From contig JAFWWB010000004.1 in the NCBI GenBank assembly GCA_017518185.1, forward strand, positions 124,001 to 188,000: a DNA stretch of 64,000 bases, in the 5' to 3' direction. The DNA comes from Lachnospiraceae bacterium (GTDB taxonomy: Bacteria; Bacillota; Clostridia; Lachnospirales; Lachnospiraceae). The notes below the pieces were generated by a model. The model searched no databases. It was not told the origin of the DNA and saw nothing but the letters and a program-made list of their open reading frames with translations. Positions 8,437-17,065 of the stretch are shown in pieces; position 1 is the first letter of the stretch, and each line of letters starts with the position of its first letter. The position numbers and the translations under genes are program-made.

Positions 8437-9819
8437 ATGAGCAGGATATACGAGAGGATCAGATACTACAGGGACAAAACCCCGGAAAATAAAGCATTCA
8501 CATTCCGTACCGGGGATCATTATGAGTCGATAGATTACGCTGCCCTTTATGATCAGGTGAATATCCTGTCTGAAGGACTGGCAGGATATAAGGGTAAGAC
8601 CATCGCGGTAATAGGGAACAATAAGCTTGAGTATGCCCTTTCCCTGCTGGCTGTCTTATGCCGGGTGGGAAATACTTTCCTTATCGATAAGGAATTATCT
8701 TCCGAAGATATACTGAAGATATTTGAACAGAAAAAACCGGAGCTCATCATACTTGACGAAGAGCTGGGACTGTCTTTTGACGGATACCGGGTGCTTACCT
8801 TCAATGAGATCGGAGCTATGCTGAAGGGATCACGGAACGCGAAAGCAGAAGAACCCGGATCCGCCGATGCTTCTTTTGCCGGCAGGCTTATCCTTCATAC
8901 CTCCGGTACGACAGGTGAGCCCAAATGCGTTTCTCTTTCCGAAGAAAACTATTACGGCGTGATACCCGAGCTTAACAGAAAATGGAAGGTTGTCGCAGAA
9001 CACTCCTGTCTGTTCATCATACCGCTGTATCACATCTATGCCCTCACCAGCCTGTTCCATGGCCTTTATGCCGGCATAAACAATATACTTGAATGGGATT
9101 TCAAACGTCTCGGCACTGTCCTTGCAGAAACCAGGCCATGTCTCTTTATGGGCGTTCCCCTTATGTATAACAGGATAATGAACGCCCTTCCGAGGGACAG
9201 TATCCCTGCATATTTCGGAGGAAATTATGTTTTCGGCGTTACTGCGGGAAGCCTGATGCCTTATGAGACCGCAGCATTTTTTAACGGCCTGGGACTGCCT
9301 GTATATAATGTATACGGCATGACTGAAACCTCCGGACCCATAGCGATCAATTACAGGGATCATAACCGTTATGAGTCGGTGGGTGAAATATTGGACATTA
9401 ACGAAGTGGTGATAAAGGATCCGGATGAAGACGGCACAGGAAGGATATGCGTAAAAGGCAGCAATGTCTTCGACGGATATCTGAATGAAGATGAAAGCAT
9501 AGCTGATGACGGATTCTTTGATACCGGAGATATAGGATACATAAAAGAGGGTTATCTTTATGTGACCGGAAGAAAGAAAAACCTTATCGTAGGTTCCAAC
9601 GGAAAAAATATATCTCCCGAAGAGCTGAACAGAAAACTGATGCTCTGCGGCAATATAGACGACTGCAACGTGATAATGGAAAACGACAGACTGACAGCGG
9701 TCGTTAATACGGTTATGAGTGAAGAGGAACTTAAGGCATGCATAGATGAACTGAATAAAAATCTTCCTGCATATAAAAGGATCTCCGGTTTCAGGATAAC
9801 GGATAAGAATATAAAGTAA
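8437..9819 (+). CDS. Adenylate-forming ligase (AMP-binding, acyl-CoA synthetase-like)
   Basis: 460 residues, short for the ANL superfamily (typically 500-560). Core motifs are present: P-loop LHTSGTTGEPKCVSLS, YGMTETSGPIAINYRD (A5), DTGDIGYIKEGYLYVTGR (A7/A8) and GKNISPEEL. The last residues ITDKNIK may supply the C-terminal catalytic lysine. The enzyme would activate a carboxylate (fatty, amino or aryl acid) as an acyl adenylate and pass it to CoA, a carrier protein or an amine. No carrier-protein gene lies nearby. Its stop overlaps the GNAT start by one base, and this continues a chain of four more coupled genes, so it probably supplies an activated acid to the neighbouring acyltransferases. 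Confidence 0.85.
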   Translation: MSRIYERIRYYRDKTPENKAFTFRTGDHYESIDYAALYDQVNILSEGLAGYKGKTIAVIGNNKLEYALSLLAVLCRVGNTFLIDKELSSEDILKIFEQKKPELIILDEELGLSFDGYRVLTFNEIGAMLKGSRNAKAEEPGSADASFAGRLILHTSGTTGEPKCVSLSEENYYGVIPELNRKWKVVAEHSCLFIIPLYHIYALTSLFHGLYAGINNILEWDFKRLGTVLAETRPCLFMGVPLMYNRIMNALPRDSIPAYFGGNYVFGVTAGSLMPYETAAFFNGLGLPVYNVYGMTETSGPIAINYRDHNRYESVGEILDINEVVIKDPDEDGTGRICVKGSNVFDGYLNEDESIADDGFFDTGDIGYIKEGYLYVTGRKKNLIVGSNGKNISPEELNRKLMLCGNIDDCNVIMENDRLTAVVNTVMSEEELKACIDELNKNLPAYKRISGFRITDKNIK

Positions 9820-10898
9820 TGGAAACAGTCATAGTAAGGACAGAAAAAGAAAAGAAAAGCTTTATCGCATTTATTTATGAGCTTTACAGAAACGATCCCG
9901 CATTCTGTGATATGAACCTGACCTTTGTCAAAAACTTTCTGTACCGTCAGGACGGATTTGCAAAAAGAAATATGATCATACCTGTCCAGATAAAAGAAAA
10001 GGGAGAGATCAAAGCCGAATGCATCTTCATTATCGATGAGACTCCCGTGATAAAGCTTTCATTTCCCGAGTTTAAGGCAGGCGCAAAGAAGTATCTCTTA
10101 AAACTGAAGGCCTGTTCCGAAAAGCTTATGAAGAGATACGGAAAAGAAAAGACCATAATAGGCATCAACGGACAGATAAGCTATGGACTCGGTATACTGA
10201 CAGACGGCTGCAACAGGGAATTCGAATTCAATTCAAATTACAACAGGGACTATTACACAAGAGAATTGGACGAAGTCTTTCCTGTTATAAAGAAAGCATT
10301 TTCTTATAACTATGAAGCAGAACACAGCCTGTCCTTTATGAACCGTGAAATGCTGGACAGGGTATATAAGGAATATGAATTCCGTTATCTTGACTTAAAA
10401 CACTTCAAAAGAGATATGCTGGTAATGGGAGAGCTGTGCCACCGTTCCCTGAAGGATACGCCTTATTACTCTGAGAAAAAGCCATATGAAATGTACGAGC
10501 TGATGAAACAGGTCCGTTTCATCATGAAGAGTGAGGACATCATCTTTGCGATAAAGGACGGAAAGGAGATCGGCTTCATCTATACCCATCCCGATTATGC
10601 TGAACTCTTTGACAGACCGAAGCTGAACTACCTGAGCTTTTATCTCCGCTTCCTTACGAAGAAAGCAAAGAAAGTGGTATACAATGTTATAGGAGTGCTG
10701 CCGGAGCATCAGTCCTCGGGAGTGGCTATGGCGCTGATAGATAAGTCTATACGTATGAGGATGAAGGACTATACCGTGGGAGTATCCTCGTTCATACTCG
10801 AAGACAATATTCCCTCCACGGCATTATGCAGAAAGCTTTCTACAGGTATCAACAAGGAGTTCCATCTTTACGAGATCCGGAGCAGAGAGGATGTATAA
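9819..10898 (+). CDS. GNAT-like acyltransferase
   Basis: 359 residues. The C-terminal half has a GNAT acyl-CoA binding signature (GVLPEHQSSGVAMALIDKS, where a Q/R-x-x-G-x-G/A pattern contacts the pyrophosphate) followed by a typical strand-helix end. The N-terminal half is another 150-200 residues with no clear motif and may be a degenerate second GNAT fold. It is translationally coupled to the ligase before it and overlaps the next gene by 8 bases. The expected reaction is acyl transfer from CoA to an amine; the substrate is unknown. Confidence 0.75.
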   Translation: METVIVRTEKEKKSFIAFIYELYRNDPAFCDMNLTFVKNFLYRQDGFAKRNMIIPVQIKEKGEIKAECIFIIDETPVIKLSFPEFKAGAKKYLLKLKACSEKLMKRYGKEKTIIGINGQISYGLGILTDGCNREFEFNSNYNRDYYTRELDEVFPVIKKAFSYNYEAEHSLSFMNREMLDRVYKEYEFRYLDLKHFKRDMLVMGELCHRSLKDTPYYSEKKPYEMYELMKQVRFIMKSEDIIFAIKDGKEIGFIYTHPDYAELFDRPKLNYLSFYLRFLTKKAKKVVYNVIGVLPEHQSSGVAMALIDKSIRMRMKDYTVGVSSFILEDNIPSTALCRKLSTGINKEFHLYEIRSREDV

Positions 10899-11886
10899 AA
10901 GGATAGAGCATGCGGAGGAGCTTCCCGGAGAATGGGACGAGCTCTGCGAAAAGAACATATATATGTCACGTTCTTTTATGGCTTTTATGGAGAGAGTGAA
11001 TCCCTGCAGACAGTCCTATCATCTGTTCTATAAGGGTGACAGATTATACAGCTGCTTTATGATGTTCGAGAGATGGTTCAATCTCTTTATCTTTACAAAA
11101 AAGAAGATAAACGTTCCGATGAAGTTCATCTATCTGCCGCTTTCCGTATCCCACCCCAGCATCATATGGGATGAGGATAAGAGCGAAGTGGAAGAGACGC
11201 TTCATAAGATGAGGGGCATCAAGATCATCATCAACGTTGATAAAGAAGAACTGAAGGGATTTGCAAAAGGCCATTATCTTCCCATCTGCATTCTTGAGAA
11301 CAGATGGAAGAGCTGGGATGAGTATATCTTTTCCATGAGGGCGCCATACAGGAGAAGGATAAACCAGGCGCTTGAAAAGGGAAAGGCCATCGAGTATGTT
11401 ACCCTTAAGGATAACAGAGAGTTCACGGATGAGATGTACAGCCTTTACGAACAGGTATTTGACCATTCGGAATATTCGCTGGAAAAACTGACCGCAGACT
11501 TCTTCCGCAATGACATAGCGAAGACTATACTGCTGAACATAGGCGGAAAGACGGAAGCCTTCATCCAGCTTATCGAAGACAGGAAGAACGACATGCTGAT
11601 CTTCGAATTCTGCGGATATGACTATGCCATTGCCCACGACTACGATATCTATTATAATATGCTTGCAAAGATCACCGGGTATGCCATAGAAAACGGCTTC
11701 AGATATGTGCAGTTCGGGCAGACGGCCTATGATGCAAAGATGAAATTCGGCGCCCGGATGTTTTATAATTATTATCTGCTGTCACACAGCAATAAGTTTA
11801 TAAACCGGCTGATACAAAAGCACAATGAGTTCCTGCAGTACAAGGTAGAGGATTACAGTTTCAGAGTGTTTAAGGACGGTGAGTGA
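10891..11886 (+). CDS. FemAB/GNAT-fold transferase-like protein
   Basis: 331 residues. The arrangement resembles the BioF2/FemAB-like GNAT group: an N-terminal region starting ELPGEWDELCEKNIYMS, a basic segment RAPYRRRINQALEKGKAIEY, and a C-terminal stretch in which IENGFRYVQFGQTAYDAKMK corresponds to the conserved late strand and helix of that fold. Related proteins attach aminoacyl or acyl groups to cell-wall or lipid precursors. It overlaps the preceding GNAT gene by 8 bases, and its TGA is followed immediately by the ATG of the first radical SAM gene. Family placement is by pattern, not alignment. Confidence 0.65.
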   Translation: MYKRIEHAEELPGEWDELCEKNIYMSRSFMAFMERVNPCRQSYHLFYKGDRLYSCFMMFERWFNLFIFTKKKINVPMKFIYLPLSVSHPSIIWDEDKSEVEETLHKMRGIKIIINVDKEELKGFAKGHYLPICILENRWKSWDEYIFSMRAPYRRRINQALEKGKAIEYVTLKDNREFTDEMYSLYEQVFDHSEYSLEKLTADFFRNDIAKTILLNIGGKTEAFIQLIEDRKNDMLIFEFCGYDYAIAHDYDIYYNMLAKITGYAIENGFRYVQFGQTAYDAKMKFGARMFYNYYLLSHSNKFINRLIQKHNEFLQYKVEDYSFRVFKDGE

Positions 11887-13293
11887 ATGAAGGTAATGCT
11901 GGTCAGACCAAAACCCCATAAGGATTCACTGGGCCTTGCGGATCTTATGACCTGCGAACCCATTGAGCTTGAATATGTTTCCACTCTGGTAAAGAAGCTG
12001 GGACACGAGGTAATACTTGAGGATATGATCCTTGAGAAAAAGCCTCTGGACAGACTGGTCAGGGAGGAGTCTCCGCGTATCGTCATGTTCACCGCGTATA
12101 TCACCCATGTGAACGTGATAAAGCATTATTCCGATCTGGTCAAATCAGTAGATAAAAATATCGTCACAGCTGTGGGTGGTGTTCACAGCGAGGTCCTGCC
12201 GGGAGATTTTGAGTATAAGAACATAGACTATGTTCTCGGCATCAACGGCATGCAGAATACTGAGATCCTGATAAAAGCCGTTGAAAACAATGAAGAACCG
12301 GTTTTTCTTCACGAAGAGATAGATAAGTCTTATAAACTTCCCATGCCGGACCGTAATGTAAGCGCCCGCTACAGAAAGCATTACGATTATGCCTATCATG
12401 TTCCCTGCGCTCTTTTAAAAACATCTTTCGGCTGTCCCTACAGCTGCAGGTTCTGCTTCTGCGTGCAGATCACGGGGCAGCAGTATTACGAAAGAGAACT
12501 GGCTCCCGTAATGGAGGAGCTGAAGGAGATAGAGGAGCCTAATGTCTTCATTGTAGATGACAATTTCCTGGTCAGCAGGGAAAGGATCATGACCTTCTGT
12601 AAGCTTTTGGAGGAAAATGATATCCATAAGACCTTTATCATTTTCGGCAGGGCGGATTTCATAGTAAAGAATCCCGATATGATAGAGCTCCTGAGCAGCC
12701 ACGGACTTGATGCCATCTTTGTGGGGATCGAAAGCTTCAAGCAGAGCGACTTAAACGATTTCAACAAAAAGACGGATGTGGAGACCAGCGAAAAAGCTTC
12801 GGAGATACTGTACCGTTATAATGTGGATCTGTACGGCGGAGCCATAGTGGGTCCCGACTGGGATAAAAAGGATTTCAGGGATTTTGCAAAATGGATCAGA
12901 AGGATGCATATCAGGTATGTGAACCTTCAGCCTCTTGTTCCGCTGCCTGCAACGCCTATCTATGATGATTATAAAGACCAGCTTTTGCTGAAGAGGGAAG
13001 AATACGAAAAGTGGGACCTGACGCATCTTGCCATCAGGCCCACAAAGCTTACCCCGTCGCAGTATTACTATGAGATAATACGCGGCTATTTCAGGACAAC
13101 GGCAAGCATCGATTCGCTGAGATACATCAGAAAAAAATGCGGCGTTAAGGTGGAGCTCAAATGCTATAACGGCGCAATGAAGATGCTCCGGCACTATATA
13201 AAGATGATCTGGGAATACAGAAGGGTCAGGAAATATGAAGGGATCGGACAAAAAGCAGAAACGTATGTTGTTGATCCAGCCCACGATCTATGA
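11887..13293 (+). CDS. Cobalamin-binding radical SAM enzyme (first of two)
   Basis: 468 residues. The N-terminal ~130 residues form a B12-binding-type Rossmann region (VRPKPH start, IVTAVGGVHSEVLP). The radical SAM core follows with cysteines C183, C187 and C190 in CPYSCRFC, which bind the 4Fe-4S cluster; GIESF and later strands complete the barrel. There is no canonical DxHxxG motif, so cobalamin, if bound, would be base-off without the histidine ligand, as in many class B enzymes. Class B enzymes methylate unactivated carbons or perform other C-C or C-P chemistry. The C-terminal ~100 residues are basic and may bind the substrate or membrane. It starts directly after the upstream stop. Confidence 0.85.
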   Translation: MKVMLVRPKPHKDSLGLADLMTCEPIELEYVSTLVKKLGHEVILEDMILEKKPLDRLVREESPRIVMFTAYITHVNVIKHYSDLVKSVDKNIVTAVGGVHSEVLPGDFEYKNIDYVLGINGMQNTEILIKAVENNEEPVFLHEEIDKSYKLPMPDRNVSARYRKHYDYAYHVPCALLKTSFGCPYSCRFCFCVQITGQQYYERELAPVMEELKEIEEPNVFIVDDNFLVSRERIMTFCKLLEENDIHKTFIIFGRADFIVKNPDMIELLSSHGLDAIFVGIESFKQSDLNDFNKKTDVETSEKASEILYRYNVDLYGGAIVGPDWDKKDFRDFAKWIRRMHIRYVNLQPLVPLPATPIYDDYKDQLLLKREEYEKWDLTHLAIRPTKLTPSQYYYEIIRGYFRTTASIDSLRYIRKKCGVKVELKCYNGAMKMLRHYIKMIWEYRRVRKYEGIGQKAETYVVDPAHDL

Positions 13294-14575
13294 CAACAAT
13301 CATCTGCTGGTAAAAAAAGACAGGCTGTTCTTCATCGGTCTCACCATGCCGCTTCTGGCTGCGGAATGCGGTGACGACTGGGAGGTCGAGATCTGCATCG
13401 AGACCATAGAGGACATTCCCTGGGATACGGATATCGACCTCATCGGCATAGGCAGCATGGGTCATTCCATCATACGCGGCATCGAGATAGCCGGTGAATT
13501 CAAGAAGCGCGGAAAAACCGTTGTCATGGGCGGATATATGGCAAGCCTGGTATCCGAGGAGGTCAAGCAGTACTGCGACTGTATAATGATAGGCGACGCC
13601 GAAGGCTACTGGAAGGATATGCTGAACGATTATCTGAACGGAGAGCTGAAGCCCTTCTATTCGAAGATCATCAGCAGTCTTTCAACTCCTCTGCCCAGGT
13701 ACGAGCTGGTTACCTGCAAGAAGATCGGCGATTTCCTGCCTGTACAGGCGGGACGCGGCTGTCCCAACAGCTGTTCCTTCTGTTCCATCGCCTGCCTCTA
13801 TAAGGGAAGGTATCTCAGAAGAGAGATCCCTGAGGTCATCAGGGATATAAAAAAGGTCAAAGAACTGGGCTTTAAGAAGTTTCTTCTCATCGATGATAAC
13901 ATCCTCTCCGACAGGAAATATACCATGGACCTGTGCCATGAGATAAAGAAGCTCAAAATGACCTGGTACAGCCAGTGCGCCATTAAGCTTGCGGAGGACC
14001 CGGAGCTTTTGAAATGCGTGGCGGACAGCGGCTGCATCTGTTTAAGCTTCGGTCTGGAATCTGTTTCCCCCGGGAATCTGAAAAAGATAAACAAGTCCTG
14101 GGAGGATCCCAGGGAATACGGCAGGATGGTCAGGACCATCATCGATGCCGGCATAGATGTGGCCACGGAAATGATGATAGGTCTTGAGGATGACACGGTG
14201 CAGAGCATTAAGGATACCGCAAGGTTCGTCATCGACAATAAGATCACCGCGCCGAAGTTCTACATTATCACACCCGTACCCGGGACGCCCTTCTTCGATG
14301 AGGTCAAGGACAGTGAGGAGCTGGTAAATAAGGATATCTATACCTACAGTCCCTCAGGTCCTGCCGTGAAGAATTCAGCGCACCTCACAGCCGAAGAGAT
14401 CGACGAGCTGTACTGGTGGCTGTATAATGAAGTGTATTCCGTGGGCAACATACTGAAACGTATCGTTTTCTGCAGGAGCTTTGTGCGCCACCCCATACGC
14501 TCCATGTTCAACCTGGGAGTGAACTTTTTCTACCGCTATCACATCAAACACAACATCGCCCCCATCATCATCTGA
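13235..14575 (+). CDS. Cobalamin-binding radical SAM enzyme (second of two)
   Basis: 446 residues from ATG 13235; a start at 13265 (MLLIQPTIYD) is equally reasonable and would shorten the 59-base overlap with the preceding gene to 29. A B12-binding-type N-terminal domain (VVMGGYMASLV) precedes the radical SAM motif CPNSCSFC (C176, C180, C183), followed by LLIDDNILSDR and LSFGLESVSPGNLKKINK, typical of the B12-radical SAM branch. It differs in sequence from its neighbour outside the motifs, so the two probably catalyse successive steps. It is the last gene of the packed run; the next gene, 97 bases later, is a separate lipoprotein. Confidence 0.85.
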   Translation: MKGSDKKQKRMLLIQPTIYDNNHLLVKKDRLFFIGLTMPLLAAECGDDWEVEICIETIEDIPWDTDIDLIGIGSMGHSIIRGIEIAGEFKKRGKTVVMGGYMASLVSEEVKQYCDCIMIGDAEGYWKDMLNDYLNGELKPFYSKIISSLSTPLPRYELVTCKKIGDFLPVQAGRGCPNSCSFCSIACLYKGRYLRREIPEVIRDIKKVKELGFKKFLLIDDNILSDRKYTMDLCHEIKKLKMTWYSQCAIKLAEDPELLKCVADSGCICLSFGLESVSPGNLKKINKSWEDPREYGRMVRTIIDAGIDVATEMMIGLEDDTVQSIKDTARFVIDNKITAPKFYIITPVPGTPFFDEVKDSEELVNKDIYTYSPSGPAVKNSAHLTAEEIDELYWWLYNEVYSVGNILKRIVFCRSFVRHPIRSMFNLGVNFFYRYHIKHNIAPIII

Positions 14576-14672
14576 GAAAAAGTTTTCTGCGGAAGCCATA
14601 AATCCTTAAGAACCGTACGTATCACAAGCATGAAAAGGAAAAGGACCTACGTCCGAATAAGGGAGGTACGAT

Positions 14673-15695
14673 ATGAAAAAGCAGATCATAACAGCAGCAT
14701 TACTTTCAGCCCTGGTGCTGGCGGGCTGCGGAGAATCCGGAAGCGCAATGTACAAAGAATCGCCGGCAGCGGCTTACGGCGATGCCGGCTTTGTCACCAA
14801 TGCCGGATACGCAAAGGCGGAATCGAAGGATTATTACGAGGACTACGATGACGAGTACGCTGAGGAAGGCGGTTCCACGCAGTATGAGGAAGCCGCGGCT
14901 AAGACCGGCCGCAAGCTGATCAGGAACGTGAGCCTTGATGTAGAGACTAAGAACTATGATGAGCTCACCGCAAATGTCGTCTCCGAGGTGAAAGCCCTGG
15001 GCGGATATGTGGAAAACAGCAACAGCTGGAACGGCAGCGCCTATTCCTACAGCGGCAGCCGGACAAGAAATACCAGCATGACACTCCGCATACCCGCTGA
15101 CAGGCTGGATGAATTTCTGTCACATATGGCGGATATGTCAAATATCACCCGCCGCAGCGAGAACGTAACGGATGTTACATTAACTTACGTGGATCTGGAG
15201 AGTCACAAAGAGGCGCTCAAGGCCGAGGAACAGCGCCTTATCGAGATGATGGAGAAGGCAGAGACCATAGAAGACCTGATCACCATAGAGGGCAGGCTTT
15301 CGGATATCCGTTATCAGGTGGAGAGCATGGAATCCCAGCTCCGCAGTTATGATAACCAGGTGGATTACGCAACACTCCAGCTTTCCATCACCGAGGTTGA
15401 GGAGCTTACCCCCGTTGAGGACCGCAATGCCTTTGAAAAGATGGGCGAAGGCTTCATATCCAGCTTAAAGGGTGTGGGGAACGGCATCGTGAACTTCTTC
15501 GTGTGGCTCATTTCCAACCTGCCTTACCTGGTAGTATGGGGCGGCATCTTCTTCGGTATATTCCTGGTCATCAGGGGGATCTTCAGAAAGATCACCGGAA
15601 AGGGAAAGGGGAAGAGCCGCAAGCAGAGAAAGCTTGAGGCAGCTGCGCAGGCCGCAGCCCCCGCAGCAGAAGAGACTAAGCCGGAAGACAAATAA
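14673..15695 (+). CDS. DUF4349-family lipoprotein with C-terminal membrane helix
   Basis: 340 residues. The lipoprotein signal ends in LAGC; an acidic tyrosine-rich tether follows. The DUF4349 domain runs from about residue 80 (RKLIRNVSLDVETKNYDEL, LGGYVENSNSW, MTLRIPADRLDEFL), with a predicted coiled-coil stretch (EALKAEEQRLIEMMEKAE). A membrane helix lies near 275-300 and the tail is basic and alanine-rich. The layout, outer lipid anchor plus a membrane helix, makes it an envelope protein. The family has no established biochemical role. GGGAGGT precedes the ATG with good spacing. Confidence 0.85.
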   Translation: MKKQIITAALLSALVLAGCGESGSAMYKESPAAAYGDAGFVTNAGYAKAESKDYYEDYDDEYAEEGGSTQYEEAAAKTGRKLIRNVSLDVETKNYDELTANVVSEVKALGGYVENSNSWNGSAYSYSGSRTRNTSMTLRIPADRLDEFLSHMADMSNITRRSENVTDVTLTYVDLESHKEALKAEEQRLIEMMEKAETIEDLITIEGRLSDIRYQVESMESQLRSYDNQVDYATLQLSITEVEELTPVEDRNAFEKMGEGFISSLKGVGNGIVNFFVWLISNLPYLVVWGGIFFGIFLVIRGIFRKITGKGKGKSRKQRKLEAAAQAAAPAAEETKPEDK

Positions 15696-15696
15696 A

Positions 15697-15747
15697 AAAG
15701 CCTTCTCCCTGGCGAGACGGTGGCTGCGAAGCAGCCGGATGAGGGGT
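15697..15747 (-). terminator. Probable terminator of plsC
   Basis: Read on the minus strand, after the plsC stop, the sequence contains a perfect GGCTGC-TTC-GCAGCC hairpin within a looser CCCT/AGGG stem, then GAAGGCTTTTTTATT. The T-run is about 20 bases from the inner stem, so the outer pairing is needed for a classic terminator. It sits between convergent genes. Confidence 0.5.
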
Positions 15748-16482
15748 TTATTTCTCCTTCATCCTCTTCACATACGCATCAACCATCAGCTGTCGGACAT
15801 GCTCCGGCAGCTGTTTTCTTTCTTCGCGGTCCATTTTCGCCGTATCAACGGGAGGCAGATAGTCAATGGTGACCTTTTTCGAACGGAGCCAGGGAAGGTG
15901 ATCCTCAAAGATGGCCGAAGTGTTAGTAAGTACCACGGGTATTATCTTGCAGTCGGTTTTTTCCGCTATCTTAAAGCTGCCGCCGTGGAAAGGGAGCATG
16001 GGCTCATCGCCCTTGTTTCTGGTGCCCTCGGGAAAGATGACCATGGAAATGCCCTTTTTGATCTTTTCGGCGCAGTCATTTATGGTCTTCATCCCCTTGC
16101 GGATGTCCTTCCTGTCGAGGAATTCACAGTGGAGCAGCTTCATCCACCAGGTAAGGGTGAGATAGTTGAGCAGTTCCTTCTTGGCCACATAGCCTGTGGG
16201 ACGGGGGACCCTTACATAGGTCAGGATGATGTCAAAAAAGCTGCGGTGGTTGATCACATAAAGAACGGCTTCGTCCTTCGGAACGTTCTCGAGACCTGTG
16301 ACCTCGGCTTTGGTGCCTGCTATCGCGATGACTACCCTGAAAGCCCAGTTCACGATGGATAGGCTCACGCGGTCCCTTGCCTTCCGGCTGAATACGCCTA
16401 TGAGCAGCATTATGGGCTGCAATATGAACGAAAACAGCAAAAACGGGATAACAAACAGTACAGCGATAAGAAATCTAATCAT
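15748..16482 (-). CDS. plsC: 1-acyl-sn-glycerol-3-phosphate acyltransferase
   Basis: 244 residues with an N-terminal hydrophobic helix. The acyltransferase motif I NHRSFFD (NHxxxxD), motif III FPEGTRN and the downstream KIIPVVLTNT are clear. The enzyme adds the second acyl chain to lysophosphatidate to make phosphatidate, at the inner face of the membrane. The length matches the family. The start is supported by GGGGGAGA 8 bases upstream. It is a single gene, convergent with the DUF4349 gene and divergent from the kinase remnant. Confidence 0.92.
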   Translation of the reverse strand: MIRFLIAVLFVIPFLLFSFILQPIMLLIGVFSRKARDRVSLSIVNWAFRVVIAIAGTKAEVTGLENVPKDEAVLYVINHRSFFDIILTYVRVPRPTGYVAKKELLNYLTLTWWMKLLHCEFLDRKDIRKGMKTINDCAEKIKKGISMVIFPEGTRNKGDEPMLPFHGGSFKIAEKTDCKIIPVVLTNTSAIFEDHLPWLRSKKVTIDYLPPVDTAKMDREERKQLPEHVRQLMVDAYVKRMKEK

Positions 16483-16581
16483 ATCAAATCTCCCCCGGGT
16501 AAATGATCATACGCTTCATATTTAACCATAATAAGACCATAATTGCAACCGTAGGGGGAGCGGCTTAAGAGAATAAATGCA

Positions 16582-16611
16582 TTGTGAAAAAAGGCCAAAA
16601 TATGATACAAT
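16582..16611 (+). promoter_or_regulatory. Candidate promoter upstream of the kinase remnant
   Basis: TTGTGA at 16582 and TACAAT at 16606 are 18 bases apart. They lie in the 195-base gap between plsC and the broken histidine kinase gene and may now drive the diguanylate cyclase downstream. Confidence 0.35.
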
Positions 16612-16677
16612 AAACTCTGTATCTTCAAATTTACGGGAGAGACTTAGCTTTCGTCAACAGCGGATATATATATTTCG

Positions 16678-17036
16678 ATGCATGACATCGACCTGGTGAA
16701 CGATACCTTTGTGGATTTCAGCAGCCTGGATGAGCGGATGAAGGACGGCAATACCATTACCTGTGAGTTTAAGAGCGCCAAAGGGAAATGGCGCAGGGGA
16801 AGGTTCATCGTATCCGGGAGGCTTCAGGACGGCAGCATCTCAAATGTCATGTACCAGGTGGAGGACATTGACGCCGAGAAGGAAGAGCGTGAGAGGCTGA
16901 TCAATGCTTCCGAACGCGCCCTTGCCGCGAGTGAGGCAAAATCTTTGTTCCTGTCGAATGATGAAGGCCTTTCGAATCCGAAGAGCTGGAAGAAATGCTC
17001 ATAAAATATCTTCCTGATGAAAAGATCCTGGATTGA
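16678..17036 (+). pseudogene. Remnant of a hybrid histidine kinase (internal deletion)
   Basis: The first frame (16678-16959) encodes the end of a PAS-type sensor domain and the beginning of a kinase dimerisation helix, stopping at EAKSLFLSN, the point where intact proteins continue with MSHEIRTP. From 16968 a different frame reads PFESEELEEMLIKYLPDEK up to a stop at 17034-17036. That is the usual C-terminal end of a receiver domain in hybrid kinases of this group. The junction at 16960-16967 therefore joins the two ends of one gene, with the catalytic, ATPase and most of the receiver domain gone and a frame change. The 5' end also seems truncated, since the frame is closed at 16645. No function is expected. 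Confidence 0.75.
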
Positions 17037-17065
17037 ATTGATATAAACGGAGGTAGGTCTGATAT

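Noticed and set aside
15634-16362. 242-codon plus-strand frame
   Set aside because: Antisense to plsC, whose catalytic motifs are clear.
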